Source: Cheilinus undulatus
Taxonomy: Eukaryota; Chordata; Actinopteri; Labriformes; Labridae
Length of the DNA: 64,000 nucleotides
Direction: 5' to 3'
Assembly: GCF_018320785.1 (NCBI RefSeq)
Contig: NC_054873.1
Coordinates: 22,720,196 to 22,784,195, forward strand
Shown: piece after piece, positions 24,931-55,168 of the stretch
How the letters are laid out: every line of letters starts with the position of its first letter
How positions within the stretch are numbered: position 1 is the stretch's first letter
Translations under genes and position numbers: made by a program
The notes under the pieces: model-generated
What the model was told of the DNA's origin: nothing
Seen by the model: the letters and a program-made list of their open reading frames with translations, nothing else
The model's database searches: none

Positions 24931-26883
24931 CACTCGATGCAACTGTGAACCACGTGGTTTTATCCTCATGAACGCGTTCTCATTATCGTATCTTGTAGGT
25001 CATTGTCACGCTAAAAGGGGAAGTTCCTGACCCTTCCTTCTTTAGCGCTCTAGCAGGTACCTGAAGGTTTTGTGCCAAAACTGGTATTTGCATGTGCATA
25101 ATTCCCTCCACCTTCACTAAAACCCCTATTCCAGCCTAAGAAAAACTGCTGGAGCATGATGCTGCCCATGAAGTGCTTGTGGGCATAGTGTTCTTCTGTT
25201 GATATACTTACTAAATAAATAACTGTTCAACCATCTATGTCACATGACACCATAAACTGTTTTGGCTCTTGGTTTGTTGTTATTGTATGTTTATTTCATT
25301 TAATGCTTGGGTTTTTAATTTATCTTGTATATTTTGTCTTTTTTTCTTTTGTGTAGACCTCAGGAAGAATATCTGTTGCTGCAGTAACAACAAATAGGGA
25401 TCCAATGAGATAAATAAATGTAATTTCTGTAAATTATTGTTGTTCTGTCCATTTGTCTTTATTGTTTTATCAATGCCAGTGGATATGAGTGCATGTCTTT
25501 GATGATTTATTGAGATTAAATAAAGGTAGAATAAGTTTTGAAAATAGGTAGTTAAGGTATAACTTGTGTAAAATTGTCCCAACCTGACCCACATCACTGT
25601 GTAATGCAGTGCAAACACTTTCCACCAGCAAACCATTCAGCATTTTCTAAACACATAAAACAATACGATGAGCCTCACAATGAGGCCAGCTTTCACACTG
25701 ACAGCAGGGACAGCTCTGGAGAAGGGTGGTGCTACATGTGGAGCGTACAATAGAGATTGGTCCAATAGATATATGCAGCTTTCTACATGGTCTGCTGTTC
25801 CAGGAGAGCTGCCACTCACATGGGACATTTGGCTAAGGACACACATCCACTGCAAATGAATGCTCTGTAAGGTAAGAGAGACCATTTTTTGTTTATTTAC
25901 CATTCTAGATGGAGTAACAATAAACACATCATTTTAGTGGTGGTCACTAATTTCATGCAAATTACAGTGCACAATTTAAAAAAAAGGAAAAAAGTGAGGT
26001 AAAACAAATTTAACAGAACAATTAATGTAGATTCAGTTAAAAAAACATTTATAAAATGTAATATTCGAGCTCTTAAAGTATATCTGATTATAAAATGACA
26101 CTTTTAATCTTTTCATGACCTAAAACATCAAATTTATCAGACTGTAGGACTAGGATGTTATAAGATGCTTTTGAAGCCTGGATTAATTATTTCAACAGGA
26201 ATATTTTCATTAAGTTGCGAGTCTGTTCAGATTGAATTAATGTTGGTGCCCCCTATGTACAATGCAAACCATCAAAATAACTCTTCTTGCTGAATGCCTG
26301 GTTTGCTTTTATAGGTCACATAGGAGCACCAGTAATAATTTCAGTCTGTTTTATAAAAAGATAAAAAAAACTCCTCACATTCGCTTTAACCATGTAGGAA
26401 TAAAAAAAATATTTACCTGTATTTTTAACATATTGAGGTTAATCAAAACTTAGATTTTCAAATATTGTCCATATGAGATGATGGGTTCATCCAAAGTCAT
26501 GTGATTGTGCCTCGCACATGTATCATCCTCTCTGACATTAACTTTGCTTACATAAGTGAAACCACAGTTTGTATGGGATCTGTCAGCCTCAGCAAGATAA
26601 ACTCACAGCCCATTGAGTTTGAAAGGGGGGAATTTGGCTCTGCAATAGGGATATGGGACCCCCCGTGGTCTGACATTTGCTGCTTTCATACTGCTCCACT
26701 GACATTTTACTGTGACAAATTTGAGTAATTTTCTGTTCAAATCTGTTGTGTTCTGATTCAGGGGGGTAATAGGGATGTGTTATTGTAATTAAGAGGTGCT
26801 GAATGTTGTCTACCTGTGTACAGACGTCAGTGAGGGACTGGAGCAGAAACAGACAGTGACTGTGCTGCAGGCTCAGGAGTACC
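24931..26883. other. Intergenic region upstream of LCTL
   Basis: No gene is recognised. The sequence is AT-rich with a few homopurine patches. The last 100 bases before the LCTL start probably contain its 5' UTR and promoter. No TATA box in a convincing position was identified. Confidence 0.4.
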
Positions 26884-31962
<5,079 letters not shown>

Positions 31963-32785
31963 AAAGGAGTTCTTACAGTGTGCATGTTTACAAAACAATT
32001 ATCAACACACTCATAATGTAAATGCATAATTATTACTTTAATAGATCATGTGTGAACATAAGTACAATATTTGATCTGAACTTCCAAGAGAATTTTTGAC
32101 TTCCTTATTTTGATGTGCATACAGTTTTCTGCTGTAAAACATTGGATTAGCCTATTATAATGACTTTAATAACAGACAGTCAAACAGTGTGGATGACCCT
32201 GCAACATGCTGGATTTTTTTCATTGAAATATTGCTGTGGAATAATACCATTGCAAAACAGCCCTCGTTATCTACTGTACTTTGTTTTCTTCAATATGTTT
32301 TAACTAGGAGGTTGCAAAAAATAGATTGGAAATCTATTGAGTGTTACAGAACATATAAACAGTAAACATAAAGCTATTTCAAATATTGACAGAACGACTG
32401 TATATGAATAGGAAACCAGATAGTGATCATGTACACTCCAGAGTCAGACCATTAGGTTTGTTCTGTTGGCAAAATAGAAATGCATATGCTGATGACAATA
32501 TCCAAAAAAGACAATAAACACCTCCTTTGTTGTCCAACTCTTCTTTGTGTACATATTTATGCAAAGCTGACGAGACTACAACACACCATGGTGGAGAAAA
32601 AAGCAGGCTCCTCACTGTCCCCATTCACCGTTTCATTTGGGTATTCTAAAAACAAAACAGTAACACAAGAAATACGTTAAATGCAACTTCGTCTTGAGCA
32701 ATACTGATGTAATACACAATACTGTAAGTGTATTAAATCTCAGCTCACCTGTAAGAGACATGCTATGTGTAAAGAGAAGTCACTT
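31963..32785. other. Convergent intergenic gap between LCTL and ZWILCH
   Basis: LCTL ends at 31962 and ZWILCH, on the other strand, ends at about 32786, so this AT-rich interval holds both 3' UTRs. No other gene or repeat recognised. Confidence 0.5.
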
Positions 32786-35700
32786 TCAATGCTTTTTTTG
32801 TTTTAGCCCATAGATTGGGGGTGGGGGTTGTTTCATATAATGTTTATTTCTCAGTTTCTTTACATTCATTTCCTTTGATTTCTGGTTATATTCTAATAAA
32901 AAAGCTAAGATTATGGTATTTTTGGTCAACACTGCAAGAGACAACAAATCTGCTTGTGGCCAAAGACTAACACAGGACAGTACATTTTTGAGATATGCAC
33001 ATAAATCACCTGTGTCAAATATGACATGATCGACCAGCGGTCTGTCGCTGAGTGCTAAAGATGTCCTGACTTCACGGGAACCACTGCCACTGGACACCTC
33101 AATGCCCCACAACACAGGGTGCTCTCTTTGGAAAAGAAACAAACATGACAGTTGAAACAAAAGCTACCCTACATACCAAGCAGTTAATCATAAGACAGCT
33201 TCTCTTAATACTGTTGTAAATACATCAGAAAAGCGGGATACAGTGTTTCTCTATAACCAGCCTCATATGCACAGTGAATATAGCTGATTTGCTTCTGCCA
33301 TACAAAAGATTACAATAAATAAAACAATAATGACAAATCAATCACGTCCTCATACTATTTTCTTTCAAAGTAATGAAGCGGTTGTTATGCAAAGATTTTG
33401 ATTTTCTTACTTCTGGTAGAAATGGCTGATCAGCGCCGGTTTGATTGGCAGTTTGAATTCATGTTCCTCATCATAGGGGTGGGTTTTATAGTGCTGCAAA
33501 CATGATCTGCAAAAAAAGGAAATATACACTTTGGTGTCAAGAAAGTACATTTGGTGTATTTCTACATCTGTTAAAATAAAAGTCAAAAGGGATTTACTGT
33601 GTAAGGAGGAAGAGCCGGTCATAAGGCAATCCCAAGAAAGTACTGCAGGTTAGAATTATTTCCAGCAGGTGGTGCAGTTTTCTGAGTCGGATCACTTGCT
33701 CCTGCAGATCAACCTCTGTGCTCAGGTAGTAACACTGTGGAGGCAAATATTCCCTCAGAATTTTTTAACAGCCAGTTGGAAATAGTTACTAATTAAAAAA
33801 CAACTTAAAAGCTTACCAAATGGTTAAGAGTTGTCAATTCTTCACCTGAAAAAAAGATAAAGGGGAAAATAGTTACATAGAAAGTACTCACCCCTTGAAT
33901 GTTTCACCCATTTGTTGATTTTATAAATCAATTATGTTCAACATAATCTGGCTTTTTCAACCAAAAAAAGACAAAAAAGCTCACCTTAATGTCGAACTGA
34001 AAACAGATTTCTACAAAGTTATGTCAATCAATAAAAACATGTAATGGAAAATAAGTGATTGCATAATATCCACCCCTTTTGAGGGACTGACCAAAATCAA
34101 CAGAGGTCCAGCTAATTGGTGCCATTAGTCTCACAAGTAGTGAAATGGGGATTACCTGTTTGCAATAAGTGTGTCTCAAGGGATTGTAGTATTAAGACAC
34201 CTGTGTCACCTGTGGCTACCATTACACGGTGAAGGCAAAAGAACACTAAACACCTCAGAGAAGAGGTTATTGAAAAGTATAAGCAAGGGGATGGATACAA
34301 AAAAAATCCAAGGGCCTTAACATCCTCTGGAAAAGGTTAAATCCATCATCAAGAAATGGAAGGAATATGGAACATGTGTAAATCTGCCTAGATCAGGTCG
34401 TCTTCACAAACTGAGTGACTGTGCAAGAAGGAGACTAGTGAGACACCTATAGCTACTCTGAAGGAATTACAGGCCTCATCAGCTGAGATGTTACCAGCAA
34501 TGCTTCTAGAAGCTGTTTGCTTCTGCCTATGCCTTTTCAGTCATTACTCAACAAATAACTATTGATTTTGTTTGAAATGTCTATACTGTGTAAAATGTTT
34601 GGAGTTGTGTTATGATTGAATTGAATGAACTAAACTAAAAAACAATGCCCGAGTTCTTCACCAGTCAAAGCTCTATGGGAGTTTGCAAAAGGCATGAGGG
34701 AGACTCCATGGTCACGTGGAAGAAAGTTCTTTGGTCTGATGAGACCAAAATGATGGTTTTTGGACATCAGACAAGATCCTTACTTGGGCTGACACCAAAC
34801 ACTGCACATCACAACAAACACATTATCCCCACTGTAAAGCACAGTGGTGGCAGCATCATGCTGTGGGGATGCTTCTCAGCAGCCAGCAATGGATGGCTTG
34901 TAAAGGTAGAGGGTAAAATGAAAAATCCTGGAGGACAATAACTATGGGGTGAATATTTATGCAATCACTTATTTTACTAGGGCTGAAGCCAACCAAAGAA
35001 AATCTTGGTCGACCAAAATTACACCCACACACCGATGACTTGATTGGTCATTCAGGTAAAAAAAAAAAAAAAAAAAAAAAAAGAAAAAAAACAGCTCAAT
35101 CCATAACAAATTCCTCATTGCACCCTCTGGTAGTCTGGATGATCTTAAAAATCAACATTTCAAGCTTTATGAGGCATTGTTGATGATTTTCATCCTCATT
35201 TTGTTGTACTAGAATAAAAGCTGACTCAGAGACCATCAGCGTGCACCTACCTTTAATCATATCATTTCTGTGTCCACGGCGCAATAACTTTTTGGCATCA
35301 TAGCCGATAAAATATCCTCAGACAATTTTCTATATTAACTTACAACTATAACTCTTAAAAGGATCACTTGTTCCAGCCGGCGCTGTCATCTATGATTATA
35401 TATCAGACTGCATGCAGCGTTTGTTTACTGAGGTGAAGGGAGAAAAGTCAGCTGGCTCTGACTTTATGACGAGACATCGTCTTTTCTCTCTTTGCTCTCT
35501 GTCTGCTTGTGTCAAGTTTAAGACCTGTTATTTCCAAGTTATATACAGCCCAACGGCTGTAAAATCAGAATAGAACATTTTCTCCATCACTTTGTGTGCC
35601 TGTATTGCCCAGCATTGCTCCTCTCTCTCTCCTGCTGCATCTGTCAGTCAGCTGCACGCCCTGCTGTTTGTGTGACCAACAGACGAAAAGGAATCTTGGT

Positions 35701-38700
35701 CAGATGAGAGCATACCAAACAACCATCCAACCAGTCTAATGAAAGGTGTCAGCCCTATATTTTCCATTGCATATTTTTGTTTAATTGACATGATTTTTTA
35801 GTAATATGTTTCACTTTGACAATAAAGAGATTTTACAGTAGATTATATTGACCATGACTGGCTCTGTAAATATTTAGATGAAGTCTGTGTTCAATAATTA
35901 ATATGAATTGAGGTTAAATATATGATGTTATGTTAAGATAAAAAAAAAAATAAGTCTGAGGTTACCAATGAGGTAGTTAATGTAATCCTTTCTCATCTTG
36001 TCCAGACCCATCTCTAGCAACATGTGGACAGGGACGACACCTGTGAGTGACACATGATCGATCTGCTGGTGGTAGGACTGCAGGATGAGCTTACTGAGGG
36101 AGCTGCTACTGTCTCTGTGAATCTGGAGGAAGCAGAACAGTTTACAACCCTTGATCTTTCTCTGGAAAGAATAGTTTTCAGAGGTGGCTTTATTTCATAC
36201 CCAAGGTTTGATATCGCCATATCTGAGAGCTTCAATGACCAATTTCAGGCAGTCTCCGATGTCTTGGTATGAAGTAACACCTGTGATGGATGACCAAATG
36301 GAGGGAACATGGCAGTCAGAGTCTGTTTGCAACACTAAATAAAATGAATTTTTATAGGAGATTAAACTAACTCTTTCTCATCCGGACCCACAGCTGCTCC
36401 ACAAAATCCAAATCCCCTCGTTCCAAGAGAGAGTTGTAAATGGGAGTTTCTGTCTCTGTCTTTAGCTTTGTGGTCTTTAAAAACAGAATGAAAGAGCATG
36501 AGCGTTACAGTGTTTTTTCTTACATGAATTTTTATGTGTGAAGTTCTTTGATTATAATGGTATCATACCTCTGCTGGTTTTGCAGCCTGCTCCTGTAGTG
36601 TCTTTGCAGTGTTTTGAAGCTCTGAATGGAGAATAAACAAAGAAATAACTTTCTATAATACCTGTTCCTCTAAATCATATCAAGGATCCACTGCTTTAAC
36701 TGAGCCGGTACCTTCTATAAAGGCCTTGGTCAGATTCACAGCTGATGTACTTTCCAAAGGTTCCATCCATTCAGTTTCACCAGTTCTCAAACCATCGGCG
36801 AGGGTCTGAAATTACAAGAATCTGAAACATTTAGCTGTTCATCAGTATACAAATATCTCACAATATTTTTCTCAGAATACTGAAGAATGCAAACCTGGAG
36901 AAACTCCAGCTCCCTGTACATCTCGTACATTGGACTCCTCATGTCCCCACTGGCAATTTTAATGTTCTGCATGTGAAGAATGCAGTCAAAAACAAAGCAC
37001 CAAGTGTGTAGGTATTATATTTTAAATCATATGATCACATTTGATTACATTCTTTATACAAACAAAAACTGAGTGATTGCATCAAACACAGAGCATGTTT
37101 TGAGTGCAGGTAAAGCCTACCAGGTTTGCTGTGGAGGACAGGGGTGGAGTCTCAAGGATACTCTCCACATGGCTCCATTTGAAATCCACTGTCACACTAC
37201 TCTGTGACTCAATGGTGGTGTTTTCAACAACAGTGGAGCCAAACAAGCTGAACCGTGCACTGCCCTTGATTGCCACCTGAAAGCATGTAAAAGTATTAAA
37301 GACTACATATGCACTCTCGCTGATTTCTATGAAAAGTTGCACACTCACTTACTGAGGAGAGATAATGCCTTTTCTTGTGCTCCTGTTTAAGCTCTTCCAA
37401 GGTTACAAGGGAGCTTTTGTCTGAAGTTGAGCCTTATTAAAGTCACAAAGAAGGTATTTAGAAACAACATGATACACTATGATGGTATCTTATAAGACAA
37501 AAGGCTTTTATCAGCAAATATATACCTTTGCAGGTCACAGAGTATAATTTCACACCAGACACTTTACTGCCAGTGCAGATTGTTTCAGCTCCTAACCAGG
37601 TTGTTCCAGCTGGATCAGACATGTCACACCGAACCCACAGAGGGATTAATGCAGGGTTGTTGTCCAGAGCTGACACATTAGCATTTTGAGATAATGTATA
37701 CCAAGACAGCAACTGCCTGTAAAAAGTAAAAAAAAAAAAAAAAAAAACACATTTCATTCATATTCTTCTACAGTCAATAAATATACAGTCATGTGCATAG
37801 TACTGGCTTCATTTGGTTGGTCTTAAACTTCTTACTGCTAATCACCTTGCTTTCATGACTGTGAGCGGTTGCGGTCCCACTTCTGTCTTAAGTGGATTGG
37901 TGTCATCAACATCAGCACCATCATCAGTGCAGGATGATGTCTCAGTCATTTGCTGATCATCACATTCATTTATCTTTGGAACCTGCAAAATAAAGGGACA
38001 AAAACATGGTCCTATTACGGCTGGTAAACAGAGGTTTAAGAAAGCCTGTATGAAAAACAGGATTGTGGAACACAAAATAGCAAAACACAAAAATGCAAGG
38101 TGAGAGGAATACGCTATTTCTTATCAAATTTTAAGCTGTACAGCTGAATATGCCCAACTGAAAAACAATAGAAGCATGGAAAAATCCTTTACCTCTGGTA
38201 AAGACCGAGAAGACACCATAAGGGTTGATATTTGCATGATCATACATTTAATTTACATATTACACCCTAAAACTTGTCTACACCATGTATAATTCATGAG
38301 TATTTCTCACAGCTTTTTCACAGATGAAGACTGGTCGGTTGCCACATAACATATCCAGCACAGGAATTTTGTCTCCATTTATCTTCAAGAATTGAAGGTC
38401 CTCCTGAAACATTATAGATACAGCATTGACATCATTATAAGATAACACATAGATACAACCAGGTGCAAAGGACGTTTATGTCGTTTGAACAGTACTACCT
38501 TAAAAATACATGGATCATTGCTTTCCTCATCCTGGAAGGATCTAAACAAACGGTACAACACAAAGCACACATGAAAAGTAAAGTGTGACGGATTAAATGT
38601 GATGATCGAAGTTATCTAATTATTAGCAAAACGCTACAGCCACGGACATCAACATTAAAGTGGTCCTAGACGTTAGCTCAGAAGCTATACATTGAAGTTG

Positions 38701-38771
38701 GGTATTAAAATGCATACTCACCGAAGAGTACTAAAAAACTCCTTAGCACTACGTATCACCTTCGAGCACAT
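32786..38771 (-). CDS. zwilch: Kinetochore protein Zwilch (RZZ complex)
   Basis: ZWILCH joins ROD and ZW10 in the RZZ complex, which recruits MAD1-MAD2 and dynein to unattached kinetochores. Seventeen exons read on the minus strand: 38722-38771, 38499-38541, 38311-38403, 37846-37982, 37526-37716, 37353-37432, 37121-37276, 36895-36966, 36712-36805, 36569-36621, 36372-36474, 36201-36280, 35966-36122, 33817-33845, 33598-33734, 33411-33506, and a last exon from 33125. All borders are GT-AG and phases close. Diagnostic parts are [32 protein letters not shown]-like ([11 protein letters not shown]), [19 protein letters not shown] and [17 protein letters not shown]. The joined product is about 636 residues (human about 591). 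The extra length is an unmatched C-terminal tail after [10 protein letters not shown], so the true stop or a further exon is uncertain. Confidence 0.93.
34978..35757. mobile_element. Non-autonomous hAT element nested in the Tc1 copy
   Basis: Left end tagggctgaagcc; right end ggtgtcagcccta; subterminal motif aatcttggtc occurs at both sides. Flanks tattttac (34970-34977) and tattttcc (35758-35765) match at 7 of 8 bases. Removing the element and one repeat restores continuity of the surrounding Tc1, so it inserted after the Tc1. Contains a poly-A run at about 35,059-35,094. No transposase inside. Confidence 0.88.
35059..35094. repeat. Poly-A tract
   Basis: A nearly pure A run with a single G, inside the nested hAT MITE. 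The lysine-rich frame across it is not a protein. Confidence 0.9.
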
Positions 38772-39402
38772 TTCCTAATGATACAAGAACTTTCACGCTA
38801 CAGAGGAAATAACGCTGAGCAATGACAAAAGAGGTTAATCGCGTTAATAAGACTGCTGTGAAGTTTGACGGCCGCTGTTGATATTTTGACACTCGCGCGC
38901 TCGCTCAGGCGGTGACGTCATGAGGTCAGAGGTGATCACTTTAGAGTTACATTACATCACGTTACATAAATTCAAAAATAATCGAAAAATCCCGAAGGTG
39001 TTTAAACATCTAACAAAGCAGAAACTATAATGTGAATATACGTGTGATTATTACATATATATAAAAAAAAAATTTAAAAGAAAGTAGTTCGGCCTTCTTG
39101 TTGGCACTACGCAAGCATGGCGTCAAAAAATAGTTCCAGTTGTAGAAACAAGTCTTAAGGGTGGGTTTTGTTCATAATGATAATTTGGTTGCACGATCAA
39201 AATCAAATATCAGTTATTTTAATATAAATGTTATGCAGTTTTCACATCACCAAAATATATGGCGAAATTTATTTTAGCGGAAGTGATCGTCCTGAAGGCG
39301 GAGGCATAAATCATTAGAGATGAAGTACCAACTTCCTTTTTACTGTGGCCGCCATAGCGAGAGGAGCGTGGTTCCCGGCGAGCCGAAAACTTAGACCCAA
39401 AA
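38772..39402. promoter_or_regulatory. Bidirectional promoter region between ZWILCH and RPL4
   Basis: The two start codons face away from each other across about 630 bp. A palindromic CRE, tgacgtca, is at 38913-38920, next to a CpG-rich stretch (gcgcgctcgctc) on the ZWILCH side. On the RPL4 side, an ETS-like gcggaagtga at 39277-39286 lies upstream of a pyrimidine run, cttccttttt, at 39332-39341. That run is a good candidate for the terminal oligopyrimidine start of a ribosomal-protein mRNA. Factor binding is inferred from motifs only. Confidence 0.6.
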
Positions 39403-43377
<3,975 letters not shown>

Positions 43378-43418
43378 ATTTTAGAAATTTATACCTACAG
43401 ACTGGGGTTCAGTTAAAA

Positions 43419-43424
43419 ATAAAT
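43419..43424 (+). promoter_or_regulatory. Polyadenylation signal AATAAA, RPL4
   Basis: The hexamer lies 42 bp after the RPL4 stop codon, giving the very short 3' UTR expected for a ribosomal protein mRNA. Confidence 0.7.
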
Positions 43425-44232
43425 CAGTTCTTTCAAATACTGAAGAGTCAGGCCTCTCATTTCAAATCTTAGTATAAATTGACGTGACATAAGTACACAT
43501 TTTACTTTTTTTTAAAGAAAGCAGCACACAGGTTTGTACGGTAAATATGCATCCATAAATATAAAATTCATTAAATACTTTAAGTATTGATTCATTTTAA
43601 CCCTAACAGATACAGACCTTTAAATGTTTCGTTCTGGACAGAAAATGTCTTGCATTCCAGTGCTACAGGTGGGTATTAGTGGAGTCAAATGGTACTTGTA
43701 AACACATTTTTATAAATGAAGTGTTGTTGGTAAAGCTGCTGGCAAGGCTGAAGGGGAAGACTTGCAGATGGAGCCAAGTTGGAGGATCATGTAACATCAA
43801 CAAACAGTGCTGTTTCCTAAAACATCCCAGGTGTGTTGACATAAGTGAGATTTCTGTGTAATGCAAATGGATCAAAGCATTTTTGACTTGCTATTTATTA
43901 CCCAGCAATGTGCAGATGGTGTCAGAAAGGTTGATAGTGATGCTAATAGAAATACTGCCAACACTGAATCTGTAGTATATACTTGATCATATTTCATGTT
44001 ACTGTTTTCTGAATCTCTTGGTGTCAAAGTTAACTTTTTCTTTTTTCTTTTTTTTTTTTTTTTAAGGCATCAGTCTGCAAACAAACTAAATCTTGTGAGG
44101 GTTGCCTCAGGTCCTCCATCTAGACAGAGCTAAAGTTGTCTAAAACCTGGCATGAACCAGCTTCCCCGAATGTCTACTACTAGTGAGTATTAAAGGAGCA
44201 GTTCTATTATAGCACAAATAAAACGGGCATTA

Positions 44233-44307
44233 ATCTGTGATGAGCCTCCACTTCAGGTCCGTGTTTTTGAAAACTCTGATAGTTACGAAGTTCTGAGTTT
44301 GAGAATC
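44233..44307 (+). ncRNA. SNORD18-like snoRNA in the RPL4 duplicate, first copy
   Basis: C box tgtgatga, guide phrase ctccacttcaggtccgtgtt and terminal D box ctga are all kept. It matches the RPL4 intron 7 copy specifically, sharing the gtgtttttga D' variant, and so lies in the position expected from the duplication. Whether it is transcribed is unknown; it would need read-through from RPL4 or its own promoter. Confidence 0.7.
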
Positions 44308-44470
44308 AAGACTTGTCCATATAGAATTTTCCCAGTTTGCCAAATTAAGATTGTAAATGTGAATTCATTATTTTTCAGCCCGCCCACACACAAGATGACC
44401 AACGCAGAGATCCAGAAAGCTCTTTAAACCCAAGTAAGCACCATTTACTTTAAATTTGATTTTGCATGTC

Positions 44471-44536
44471 AGCCATGATGATGTTCCACTTCAGGTCCGT
44501 GTTTCTGAATCCTGATTATATGGAAGTCCTGAGCAG
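44471..44536 (+). ncRNA. SNORD18-like snoRNA in the RPL4 duplicate, second copy
   Basis: Nearly identical to the RPL4 intron 8 copy: C box atgatga, ttccacttcaggtccgtgtt, D' ctga, tggaagtc, D box ctga. Only a few bases differ, while the flanking exon remnants have lost many codons. Confidence 0.75.
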
Positions 44537-45071
44537 CATATATTTTACTAGGCACGTTGAAGTAAACCAGAACTTTGTGTTGAGACTGGGTTATTTTTGT
44601 CATTTCAGGTCTTCAGGGAAGAAGAACCCTTTGAGGAACTTGCTAATGCTGAAGCCTTATACAGGATGTCATGCTTTCCTTTTTAATCAGAAGAGATCAT
44701 ATCTCTGAAACACGTCACTCAGATCTGCAAAATATTTTAATTCACAAGACAATTTTTTCACAAAAGCAAGCATAGATCTGAATGTGGCGCAGTGAGGGTA
44801 CAAGGCAAAGAGGAATATCAAGCACAGAGGTTTAGCAGCATTTATGATTAAATAATCCCATCATTAGAAAACATGGCTTTTAGACAGGCCTTTAATGTAG
44901 CCCAAAGATTTGTTCAATAAAGACTTGAATTTACTTGGCATGTTGGTTTCAAACTAAATATTTATCTATTGATTGCACAACTTGTAAATACATATCCAAT
45001 ATAAATATATAGTTCACCCTAAATACAAATCCAGGGGAACTTGGAATGTGGGGTTCTCTGAGAATGGGGTC

Positions 45072-55077
<10,006 letters not shown>

Positions 55078-55168
55078 ATAAGGGATGAGTTAAGATGATA
55101 CCAGAAGATACAAGACTACACAATATAATATGACACAGTCTGAGATGGGACAATACAATACGAAACAC

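Larger units (their letters stand above)
33874..35875 (+). mobile_element. Tc1-like element in ZWILCH intron 13, split by a hAT MITE
   Basis: The left part begins tacatagaaagtactcacccc, a version of the family terminus. Transposase remnants follow on the plus strand, with the clearest match at about 34,720-34,920 ([20 protein letters not shown]). The element is interrupted at 34,978 by a hAT MITE and resumes at 35,758 with the family's right arm (ttcactttgacaataaagag, then attatattgaccatgact). The right end is ragged. Without the insert it is about 1.2 kb. Confidence 0.85.
43720..44705 (+). pseudogene. Partial tandem duplicate of RPL4 (exons 6-9), decayed
   Basis: Four exon remnants align in order with RPL4. 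An exon 6 piece lies at about 43,735-43,826, ending aacatcccaggtgtgtt like its parent. An exon 7 piece lies at 44,067-44,172 (ggcatcagtctgca...). An exon 8 piece lies at about 44,380-44,432 (cacaagatgaccaac, gagatccagaaagc), and an exon 9 piece at about 44,615-44,700 (agaagaaccctttgaggaac). Each is shortened by several internal deletions and carries stops, so no RPL4 protein can be made. Introns were kept, so the copy arose by segmental duplication, not retroposition. The two intronic SNORD18-like units are far better preserved than the exons. A plus-strand AATAAA follows at about 44,917. Exon 10 was not found. Confidence 0.88.
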
